A stretch of DNA of 5,049 bases from Anaerolineaceae bacterium (GTDB taxonomy: Bacteria; Chloroflexota; Anaerolineae; Anaerolineales; Anaerolineaceae): contig JAQVUC010000109.1 in NCBI GenBank assembly GCA_028699715.1, positions 1 through 5,049 on the forward strand, written 5' to 3'. The position numbers and the translations under genes were made by a program. Of this stretch, positions 1-4,841 are shown piece after piece; the stretch's first letter is position 1, and every line of letters begins with the position of its first letter. The notes below the pieces were generated by a model. It ran no database searches. It was not told the origin of the DNA and saw only the letters and a list, made by a program, of their open reading frames with translations.

Positions 1-78
1 ACAAAAGTTGTTGCGGTAATAAGACAGGGTTTCCCGTCGCCTAAGCCCGTCTTAGAGCAAGTTAAAAAAGAAAAAAGT

Positions 79-113
79 AAGGCCGGAGCGGGAAGTCCCG
101 ACTCCGGCCTTTT
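79..113 (-). terminator. Rho-independent terminator of the small minus-strand gene
   Basis: A 10-bp perfect stem (79-88 with 102-111) continues inward through 89-92 paired with 97-100, with one bulged base at 101 and an AAGT loop. Read on the minus strand, the hairpin is followed by a tract of T's broken only by A and C (about 78-62). On the plus strand only TTTT follows. It therefore fits best as the terminator of the minus-strand gene that stops at 133, about 20 nt earlier, though it could work in both directions. Any gene entering from the left on the plus strand would also meet it. Confidence 0.8.
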
Positions 114-132
114 GACCCAATTTTGGGCAAAG

Positions 133-315
133 TCACAAAGTTTGGGTTTTGGCATCGGAGATGCAGGCAAGTCTTCGCGAATTTATTCTTTGCAACCACC
201 TTCTGAATCTTTTCCTCGTTCGCTCGAGTCTCCCCAGCGGGTTCCTTGGCGGGTGGTGGTGACTACCCTCACCGAAACCCTTAGTTTCGGATACTCTTGT
301 TCTATTATTGAGCAT
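133..315 (-). CDS. Small Arg-rich basic protein, unrecognised (or structured RNA)
   Basis: This is a 60-codon frame, ATG at 315-313 and TGA at 135-133, read leftward. The product is very basic: about 15 Arg/Lys against 4 Asp/Glu. It has a His-rich patch (SHHHPPRNP, residues 19-27) and an Arg cluster (RTRKRFRRW, 32-40), with no signal peptide or membrane segment, so a nucleic-acid-binding role is conceivable but unproven. The start was chosen because AAGGAGGGAGG lies just upstream, with AAGGAGG 8 nt from the ATG. The frame stays open up to an ATG at 528, but those upstream codons lack such a site. An extended -10 box (368-376) lies upstream and a terminator (79-113) about 20 nt downstream, so the complete transcription unit is coherent. 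I recognise no family. Several local hairpins (152-164, 258-273, 272-290) make a structured non-coding RNA a real alternative. The opposite strand is also open here (112-429), which weakens the coding argument. Confidence 0.4.
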   Translation of the reverse strand: MLNNRTRVSETKGFGEGSHHHPPRNPLGRLERTRKRFRRWLQRINSRRLACISDAKTQTL

Positions 316-319
316 GGGT

Positions 320-330
320 CCTCCCTCCTT
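320..330 (-). promoter_or_regulatory. Strong Shine-Dalgarno site of the small minus-strand gene
   Basis: On the minus strand this reads AAGGAGGGAGG, then ACCC and the ATG at 315. AAGGAGG is close to the full anti-Shine-Dalgarno complement and sits 8 nt from the start; the second AGG is only 4 nt away. The ACCC could fold back on GGG of the site (GGG-AGGA-CCC), but that stem is only 3 bp. This site decides the start at 315 over the in-frame ATG at 528. Confidence 0.5.
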
Positions 331-367
331 TCTTTTTGGCGCTTGGGCAAGAGCTATTTCAAAACTG

Positions 368-376
368 ATTTTAGCA
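368..376 (-). promoter_or_regulatory. Candidate extended -10 promoter for the minus-strand gene
   Basis: The minus strand reads TGCTAAAAT, an extended -10 (TGn plus TAAAAT, 5 of 6 to TATAAT). No -35 match is found at 17 nt, where a C-run sits instead, but extended -10 promoters can work without one. Transcription would start near 361, giving a leader of about 46 nt that contains the Shine-Dalgarno site. Evidence is by sequence only. Confidence 0.35.
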
Positions 377-494
377 TGAGAATTTTTATTGGGGGGGACA
401 TTTTTCCCGTAGTTATCCACAGGCGGTGAAGTGGAACTGGGAAACAAAAGAAACAGAAAACAAATGGAGCGTCGGAAAATTGGATGAAGAAATT

Positions 495-527
495 TATAGG
501 ACAGAAATCTAAAGGACATAAAGGACA
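495..527. repeat. Short direct repeats, T(A/T)TAGGACA-like
   Basis: TAAAGGACA occurs twice in tandem (510-518 and 519-527), and the near match TATAGGACA lies at 495-503, so GGACA recurs at spacings of 15 and 9 nt. On the minus strand this is TGTCC three times. It could be a cluster of protein-binding sites in the divergent promoter region, or chance in AT-rich DNA. Confidence 0.35.
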
Positions 528-683
528 CGTTTGAAAAACCCTTGTTTTACAACGTCTTTTAGACTTGCTTTGTTTTTTTGAATTTTTACCTGAATTTTGG
601 CTTAAGATTGGTCCAACATTAATTGACAAAGTACTTGATTTTTTATTGTTGTTCTGTTAGGAATTAAATCAGTTAAAGGTTCA

Positions 684-699
684 GCTTCTGGGGAGAAGC
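684..699. other. Perfect 6-bp hairpin upstream of the surface protein gene
   Basis: GCTTCT (684-689) pairs with AGAAGC (694-699) around a GGGG loop, 68 nt before the ATG at 768. No T-run follows, so it is not a good terminator. If transcription starts upstream of it, for example from the TTGACA at 623, it would be a leader hairpin. If transcription starts near 759, it lies outside the transcript. Its role is unknown. Confidence 0.3.
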
Positions 700-721
700 G
701 TTTGGGCCTCTGATCCGCTCT

Positions 722-752
722 TTGAAATGATTTGTTCATTTGTGACTATATT
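722..752 (+). promoter_or_regulatory. Weak candidate promoter for the surface protein gene
   Basis: TTGAAA (722-727) and TATATT (747-752) are separated by 19 bp, somewhat long for a sigma-70-type promoter. Transcription would start near 759, leaving about 9 nt before the ATG at 768. That would fit the absence of any Shine-Dalgarno site there. The alternative, TTGACA at 623-628, has a perfect -35 but no convincing -10. Confidence 0.25.
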
Positions 753-767
753 TTTTCTGTTACCTTT

Positions 768-3068
768 ATGAACAAGCCATTTCTATCAATAACCAAATCA
801 ACTATTTTGGGAGTCCTCGTACTAGGGCTGTTTTTGGCGTGCGGAACTCCGGCGGTATTGATGGCCGAAGAAGTAGGCGATGTTCTTGATGTTCAAATAG
901 TAGAGGAATCGTCCGGTTCAGGACCTGGACTGTCTGTTACAGAGCCAGTGGAAACAAAGACGCTGGAGCAGACCCTTGACGAAAACCTATTTGAGAATTC
1001 GGTTGTTGAAACCGAAGACCAGAATTTGCCAGATCCAGATGATGGCTCAAATTCTGATGAAGCGGGTGAGCCTGAAGCGCCAGAAGGCGAAATGGCAATC
1101 TTTTCGGAGACAGCAACAGCAACTCCTGCCTTATCTACAGAAGCAGAAGAAACTTCTTCTACTTTGATGGCTAGCTCTACGAGCATCGGCCAGGCTAGCA
1201 CTACCGACGCTACTGACTTCAATCAGGGTGCCGAGCTCACGACTCCCGTTGCTTTAACCGCGGGACAAACCGAAGTTCTGGTGGCTATCAGTAATACTTT
1301 GGGGGCAATCAGCGAAGCTTTGGCAATCAGCGATGAGGTGGAATTCACGACCGAGGCTGTTAATGAAGAATCAGAGACTAACAGTCGGGTTGTCATCAGC
1401 GAAGAATTTGGGGCTGGCTTGTCCGAAGATTCAGGAGATGGCCATGAAACTAGCGATGATGCTGGTAGCGAAAATAGCTTCCAAACAGAAAGCGCTTCAA
1501 ACGAGAGCGAAACCGAAACGGCGGTTAGCGTTGAAAATATTTTTCAAACGGAACCTGTCCCGGTCACGCCAAGAAAAATCAGCGCCCAAATGTCCTTTAT
1601 CACTCAGGCCATGCCCGAAGTAAAGGAGGTTATTAGCGCTGAACATTATTTTAATACTTTGAGTGGTTCGGTTGAGCCAAAGGTGAGTCAAGAACTGACG
1701 TTCACCACAGCCGATGTCCCGCCACCCCCGCCACCCCCTGAAGACTCGGAAATTAGCTCCGAGAACTCTTTTGTTACTTTGGACGGACCGATTATCCCCA
1801 AGGTCAGCTCAGAATTTTCTTTCGTGACGTCTGATGGTCCACCCCCACCCCCACCGCCTCCTCATTGGGTTAGTTCGGAGGGGACCTTCGTTACTTTGAC
1901 GTACCCTGATATTCCTGGTGTCAGTGAGGAGAATTCTTTTGTCACTAATTCTTCCGGCGGTGGCGGAGGCGGAGGCGGTGGTGGAGGCGGAGGTGGAGGT
2001 CGTCGTGTGGAAAAGGAAGAAGAACCAGAATTGCCTCAAACCTGTCCGCTTTACTTAAAAGAGTTTATTCGTTATGGCCGCGACAATAATCCGCACGAGG
2101 TCATCAAACTTCAATTGTTCTTAAAGTATTTTGAAGGTTATGACGTGCCGATAAGCGGTTACTATGACTTGCGGACCTTGCGCGCGGTGGAAAATTTCCA
2201 ACAGCGTTATCTGCGTGATGTCTTGCGTCCCTGGGGAATTAACGATCCGACTGGTTATGTCTTTATCACAACTACTTTAGCCATCAATAATATTTATTGC
2301 GGTCGCGATACTGCTAACTCATTAGATTTACGAAATATTATTGGACAATATTACCAAGAATTGACTGGTGAGCCTTTGGGATTGATTGGCGGCTCGGAAA
2401 CAACTATCCCAACCACGACCGTTCCAACCACGACAGCTTCTTCAACTCCTTCCGCGACCTCGGGGCCATTTACTGGTGAGCCAAGCGGAGTTTCCGGCGC
2501 TCAGCGTTTGTTGGCAGCCCTTGGTATCTTGGCTGACTTCATTGGTGACAATTTGTGTTGGCTTTTGAACTTGCTTCTGTTGGCTATCATTCTATTCCTG
2601 CTCTGGTTATTGTGGCGAGACAAAGAAGATGATGATGGATCAGGCTCGACCACTCTTGGTGGTGGAGCACCGGCAGAAACAACCTTAACTGATTCTGACA
2701 AACAATATTTAAGTCAATTAGCGCGCGAAGAAGCAGAAAAAGAAACTATAGCGGCTGATGTCGTTCCCACGCCGCCCGGAGTAATTTACCTTGGTGGTCA
2801 AGAAAAAAAAGCGGCTCTGGCGCCGACTGAGTCCGAGGGCGCGATTCCGCTTGAGGCGCTGTTTGACGATAATGAAGATTCTTCTTTATCCGAATTGACC
2901 GAAAAAGGATTTGAGGGTGGAGAGGGCGACGAAGTCAGTTTGCCAATCTTGGGGGATGAAACAGCTGAAGAAGCCGAAGAAGAGCCTTTTGTAAACCCTG
3001 ACCAAGAAAGTTTGTTGGAGTCTGAAGAGGTTCAAGCGGACAAAGAAAACAAATCAACACTACCCTAA
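768..3068 (+). CDS. Single-pass surface protein with PG-binding-like domain and repeats
   Basis: The product has 766 aa. Residues 1-33 look like a signal peptide: K3/K10, a hydrophobic stretch from I13 to C25, and possible cleavage after A33. A lipobox reading (LFLAC, C25) is weak. Residues 34-186 are acidic and Ser/Thr-rich low-complexity sequence. Residues 187-393 carry a repeat array, [VI]SxExxFxT, with Pro runs at 318-324 and 358-365. Residues 397-411 are 15 Gly. Residues 426-511 form a peptidoglycan-binding-like domain of the kind common in Parcubacteria surface proteins, bounded by C426 and C511, a likely disulfide pair. A Thr/Pro linker (545-565) leads to one transmembrane helix (596-616) and a 150-aa acidic cytoplasmic tail. 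The ectodomain probably contacts wall or glycan; no catalytic residues are seen. ATG 768 was preferred to the in-frame TTG at 732 because the signal peptide then starts properly. No Shine-Dalgarno site is visible. The family assignment is from memory and the exact function is unknown. Confidence 0.92.
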   Translation: MNKPFLSITKSTILGVLVLGLFLACGTPAVLMAEEVGDVLDVQIVEESSGSGPGLSVTEPVETKTLEQTLDENLFENSVVETEDQNLPDPDDGSNSDEAGEPEAPEGEMAIFSETATATPALSTEAEETSSTLMASSTSIGQASTTDATDFNQGAELTTPVALTAGQTEVLVAISNTLGAISEALAISDEVEFTTEAVNEESETNSRVVISEEFGAGLSEDSGDGHETSDDAGSENSFQTESASNESETETAVSVENIFQTEPVPVTPRKISAQMSFITQAMPEVKEVISAEHYFNTLSGSVEPKVSQELTFTTADVPPPPPPPEDSEISSENSFVTLDGPIIPKVSSEFSFVTSDGPPPPPPPPHWVSSEGTFVTLTYPDIPGVSEENSFVTNSSGGGGGGGGGGGGGGGRRVEKEEEPELPQTCPLYLKEFIRYGRDNNPHEVIKLQLFLKYFEGYDVPISGYYDLRTLRAVENFQQRYLRDVLRPWGINDPTGYVFITTTLAINNIYCGRDTANSLDLRNIIGQYYQELTGEPLGLIGGSETTIPTTTVPTTTASSTPSATSGPFTGEPSGVSGAQRLLAALGILADFIGDNLCWLLNLLLLAIILFLLWLLWRDKEDDDGSGSTTLGGGAPAETTLTDSDKQYLSQLAREEAEKETIAADVVPTPPGVIYLGGQEKKAALAPTESEGAIPLEALFDDNEDSSLSELTEKGFEGGEGDEVSLPILGDETAEEAEEEPFVNPDQESLLESEEVQADKENKSTLP
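1326..1946 (+). repeat. Protein repeat array, [VI]SxExxFxT units
   Basis: This lies inside the surface protein, residues 187-393. Clear units start at residues 253, 271, 289, 306, 329, 346, 368 and 385, so the steps are 18, 18, 17, 23, 17, 22 and 17. Examples are ISSENSFVT, VSSEFSFVT, VSSEGTFVT and VSEENSFVT. Looser copies occur at 187 (ISDEVEFTT) and 232 (AGSENSFQT). Units beginning at 306 and 346 are longer because they carry runs of 7 and 8 Pro; those at 329 and 368 instead carry PIIPK and PDIPG. DNA copies have diverged, so the array is old or under protein-level selection. I cannot place it in a named domain family. Confidence 0.8.
1956..2000 (+). repeat. Poly-glycine tract, 15 codons
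   Basis: Residues 397-411 of the surface protein are all Gly, encoded by five GGC, five GGA and five GGT codons and no GGG. The tract separates the repeat array from the RR-containing charged hinge and the peptidoglycan-binding-like domain, so it is probably a flexible linker. The mixed codons avoid a pure repeat that would slip easily. Confidence 0.9.
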
Positions 3069-3110
3069 GAAAAGTAGGTGGCTAAAACGCAAAAAAGCGT
3101 GAAATAAACA

Positions 3111-3128
3111 CCGGCTGGATTCAGCCGG
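3111..3128 (+). terminator. Probable terminator hairpin after the surface protein gene
   Basis: CCGGCTG (3111-3117) and CAGCCGG (3122-3128) form a perfect 7-bp stem with a GATT loop, 43 nt after the stop codon. The T-tract after it is poor (CTCTTAAATG), so termination may be partial. A weaker ACGC/GCGT hairpin with an A6 loop lies at 3087-3100. Confidence 0.5.
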
Positions 3129-3188
3129 CTCTTAAATGAGGGAAGGTTAAAGATTTCGCGGTCTTTGTTTGGACGGCTGCTTATTTAG

Positions 3189-3217
3189 TTGACATTTTGC
3201 TTATTTTTTGTTATGCC
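3189..3217 (+). promoter_or_regulatory. Candidate promoter for the Ig-domain lipoprotein gene
   Basis: A perfect TTGACA (3189-3194) is followed, 17 bp later, by TATGCC (3212-3217), with TG at 3209-3210 giving an extended -10. The -10 matches only at its first three bases. Transcription would begin near 3224, leaving a leader of about 128 nt. It lies after the hairpin at 3111-3128, so the downstream gene has its own promoter in this reading. Confidence 0.45.
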
Positions 3218-3304
3218 TGGGTGTAGATGAAGGCTGGTTTTAGCTGGCCTGGTTATTTGAAAAGAAGGGGGATCGGGTGGTCCGAAACCCTTGTGCCGTG
3301 TTGG

Positions 3305-3339
3305 CCCGCTAATTGGCGGGAAATTCCGCCAATCGGCGG
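3305..3339 (+). promoter_or_regulatory. Alternating hairpins in the lipoprotein gene leader
   Basis: Four complementary segments follow one another: 1, CCCGC (3305-3309); 2, ATTGGCGGG (3312-3320); 3, CCGCCAAT (3326-3333); 4, GGCGG (3335-3339). Segment 2 pairs with 3 in a perfect 8-bp stem (3312-3319 with 3326-3333). The alternatives are 1 with 2 (5 bp) and 3 with 4 (5 bp, AATC loop). The 3:4 stem would cover the first two bases of the Shine-Dalgarno run starting at 3338. The layout resembles a switch, but no ligand or leader peptide is identified. Confidence 0.4.
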
Positions 3340-3346
3340 AGGGAGG
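3338..3346 (+). promoter_or_regulatory. Strong Shine-Dalgarno site that decides the lipoprotein start
   Basis: GGAGGGAGG ends 5 nt before the ATG at 3352; its first GGAGG is 9 nt away. This favours ATG 3352 over the in-frame TTG at 3313, which sits inside the leader hairpin, and over the ATG at 3361. GGGA (3341-3344) can pair with TCCC (3348-3351), so the site may be partly occluded. Confidence 0.75.
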
Positions 3347-3351
3347 TTCCC

Positions 3352-4788
3352 ATGAATACAATGAAAGGTTTGGTCGTGGTGTTGACGTTGGTGTCGTTGG
3401 TCGTCGGTTGCCCGGACCCGGGAGAAGTCCCACCGGTTTCCTTCGACTATGATATTCAGGGGACTCTTTTCCAGGACGGATTGGCCGTTCGGGAGTTCGA
3501 GAACATGGGCCAGAGCGCTGACGTTCAGGTCTCCGGTCCTGGCGTCTTGGTCTTGGACTTTTGGTCCGAGAAAGGCGCCTTGGAAGTGGACACCACTCTG
3601 GAGATCCACTATAAACAGGAGTTCGGAGGGGGGATCCTCTGGGTCTCTCTGACAGAAGAGGGACCAGTGATCATGGCTGACGAAAAGTCAGCCGAGGAGC
3701 TGGCCTTGTTAGCCCTCGTTTTCTTGGCGGGGGCAATCCACGTGGAAGGCGGAGTGGCCGACTGCGTGGACTGGGTTTACCCGGCTGTCGTTCCAACGGC
3801 GGGCGGGTTCCAGGTGGAGGTGCCGTTTTCGCCGGCTGCCAAGTCGGTGGTGGCGAGAACCACCTTTCAGGTGGGGCTTGGCGCGGATGCCAAGAAGTTT
3901 ACTCACACAGTAAATTTGCTTGGCCCGACGCCAGCTATTCCGACCCCGGTTCCGTTTTCCGTCAACATTGTCAAGCCGAATGACGGCGCGGTGTTGACGG
4001 AAGGGAAACCTCAGCTTTTCGTGGCTGAGGCGGAGGGGGCCGACGAGGTCTCTTCCTGGTTCTGGCTCTTTCCGGATGAGACCGTCTCGTCCGGAAGCCA
4101 GGTGGTCGCCAAGATGGTCTCCTCCCAGTTGTCTGGTGAAGTGTCGGTTATCGGCACGACCCCAGACGGACGGGTTGGGTGGGATACTATCATGGTAACC
4201 ACTTCGCCCGGGGGTGAGGAGCCCGAGCCCGAAACCCGCGGGGTGGAAATCACCTCGCCGGTAGCTGGGTCAACCATTTCGGGTGACTCCATTCATTTCC
4301 ACGCTTCGTTGCTTGGAAATGAGCAGCCGACGAAGGTGGAGTGGTACGCCTCTGAGGGCTACCATGACACTAATCGGCTAGACTTCAATGTTCCGGTTTC
4401 GACCTTCGGGTTGGAACCAGGGACCTGGAGTCTCTGGGCAAAGGTCCTCGTGACCTTCGCCGACGGCACAACCTTCAAGGACGAAATCAATTTCGCCTTG
4501 GAGGTTGAGGAATCGCCAGTGGCGTTGTCTGCCAAGATAGTAGCTCCGGCAGAGGGGGCAGTCCTGCCCTTGAACCAGGAAGTTACTTTCAAAGCAGAGG
4601 TGTCGGGTGGAACCCCGCCCTACACGTCTCACTGGAAATTCCCCGACAATGACCACCGGTACAATTCATTATCGGTGGTCAAAATCTTCGCTATTCCCGA
4701 TAGCGAGGGGTACGTCTATTTCGAAGTGAAGGACGCGACGGGGGCGTCCTTCAAGACACAGCGGCTGGTGAGGACCGCCGCATCCTAA
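3352..4788 (+). CDS. Lipoprotein with three tandem Ig-like domains
   Basis: The product has 478 aa. Residues 1-19 form a lipoprotein signal peptide (K5, hydrophobic core, VVGC lipobox) with C20 as the lipidation site, so the mature protein should sit on the outer face of the cytoplasmic membrane. Residues 21-200 are a mixed region I do not recognise. It contains a hydrophobic Ala/Leu stretch (117-129), unusual for the middle of a lipoprotein, and C138. Three similar beta-rich modules follow at about 202-286, 297-389 and 392-476. Each opens with a [VA]xIxxPxxGxxL-like strand (VNIVKPNDGAVL, VEITSPVAGSTI, AKIVAPAEGAVL) and has a central Trp (SSWFWLF, KVEWYA, SHWKFP), as in bacterial Ig-like or PKD-type folds. 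Pro-rich linkers separate the first two (GPTPAIPTPVP, GEEPEPE). No enzyme motif is seen; adhesion or a structural spacer role is inferred. GC and codon use are higher-GC than the upstream gene. The start is fixed by the Shine-Dalgarno site at 3338-3346. Confidence 0.9.
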   Translation: MNTMKGLVVVLTLVSLVVGCPDPGEVPPVSFDYDIQGTLFQDGLAVREFENMGQSADVQVSGPGVLVLDFWSEKGALEVDTTLEIHYKQEFGGGILWVSLTEEGPVIMADEKSAEELALLALVFLAGAIHVEGGVADCVDWVYPAVVPTAGGFQVEVPFSPAAKSVVARTTFQVGLGADAKKFTHTVNLLGPTPAIPTPVPFSVNIVKPNDGAVLTEGKPQLFVAEAEGADEVSSWFWLFPDETVSSGSQVVAKMVSSQLSGEVSVIGTTPDGRVGWDTIMVTTSPGGEEPEPETRGVEITSPVAGSTISGDSIHFHASLLGNEQPTKVEWYASEGYHDTNRLDFNVPVSTFGLEPGTWSLWAKVLVTFADGTTFKDEINFALEVEESPVALSAKIVAPAEGAVLPLNQEVTFKAEVSGGTPPYTSHWKFPDNDHRYNSLSVVKIFAIPDSEGYVYFEVKDATGASFKTQRLVRTAAS

Positions 4789-4797
4789 TTGTTCTTT

Positions 4798-4830
4798 ACT
4801 CGCGCCCACTTTCGGGTGGGCGCGAGTTTG
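4798..4830 (+). terminator. Strong terminator of the lipoprotein gene
   Basis: Twelve bases (4798-4809) pair perfectly with 4816-4827 around a TTTCGG loop. The stem is very GC-rich, starts 10 nt after the stop codon and runs into TTTGTT. It also separates the lipoprotein gene from the converging insertion-sequence transposase. Confidence 0.85.
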
Positions 4831-4841
4831 TTCATAATAAT

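Larger units (their letters stand above)
316..767. other. AT-rich divergent intergenic region, no supported gene
   Basis: This 450-bp stretch separates the small minus-strand gene from the large plus-strand surface protein gene. It holds the start signals of the minus gene, a three-copy GGACA repeat (495-527), AT-rich sequence, a lone TTGACA at 623-628 without a good -10, and a perfect 6-bp hairpin with a GGGG loop (684-699). The minus-strand open frames here contain low-complexity Phe/Ser-rich translations and no initiation signals, so I call none. Confidence 0.5.

Noticed and set aside
1..60. 3' end of an upstream gene or RNA, with AAGAC/GTCTT and CTAAG/CTTAG pairings
   Set aside because: Frames stop at 19 and 44 after too few codons to recognise anything, and the pairings are short and mutually exclusive.
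79..361. RNase P RNA, tmRNA or signal recognition particle RNA on the minus strand
   Set aside because: The short stretches GGAGGGAGGACCCATGCTC and GAGGAAAAG only loosely recall RNase P. The conserved GAGGAAAGUCC and ACAGAA cores, the tmRNA acceptor end and the SRP tetraloop region are all missing.
1..429. Open plus-strand frame from the left edge to 429
   Set aside because: It runs through the strong hairpin at 79-113, lacks initiation signals at its internal start codons, and lies opposite a minus-strand gene with a good Shine-Dalgarno site and terminator.
732..767. TTG start at 732 for the surface protein
   Set aside because: It adds 12 residues with Cys, Asp and Phe before a well-formed signal peptide and has no Shine-Dalgarno site.
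893..2039. Several minus-strand open frames inside the surface protein gene
   Set aside because: They are low-complexity shadows (Ser/Val- and Thr/Ser/Ala-rich) of the acidic, Ser/Thr-rich and poly-Gly coding sequence.
272..3292. CCGAAACCCTT repeated at 272-282 and 3282-3292
   Set aside because: An 11-base match is expected by chance in a window this size, and the flanks differ.
3313..3351. TTG start at 3313 for the lipoprotein
   Set aside because: It lies inside the leader hairpin and would put an Arg-rich stretch before the signal peptide, while ATG 3352 has a strong Shine-Dalgarno site.
3185..3609. Minus-strand frames across the leader and start of the lipoprotein gene
   Set aside because: They overlap a well-supported gene, lack start signals and match no family.
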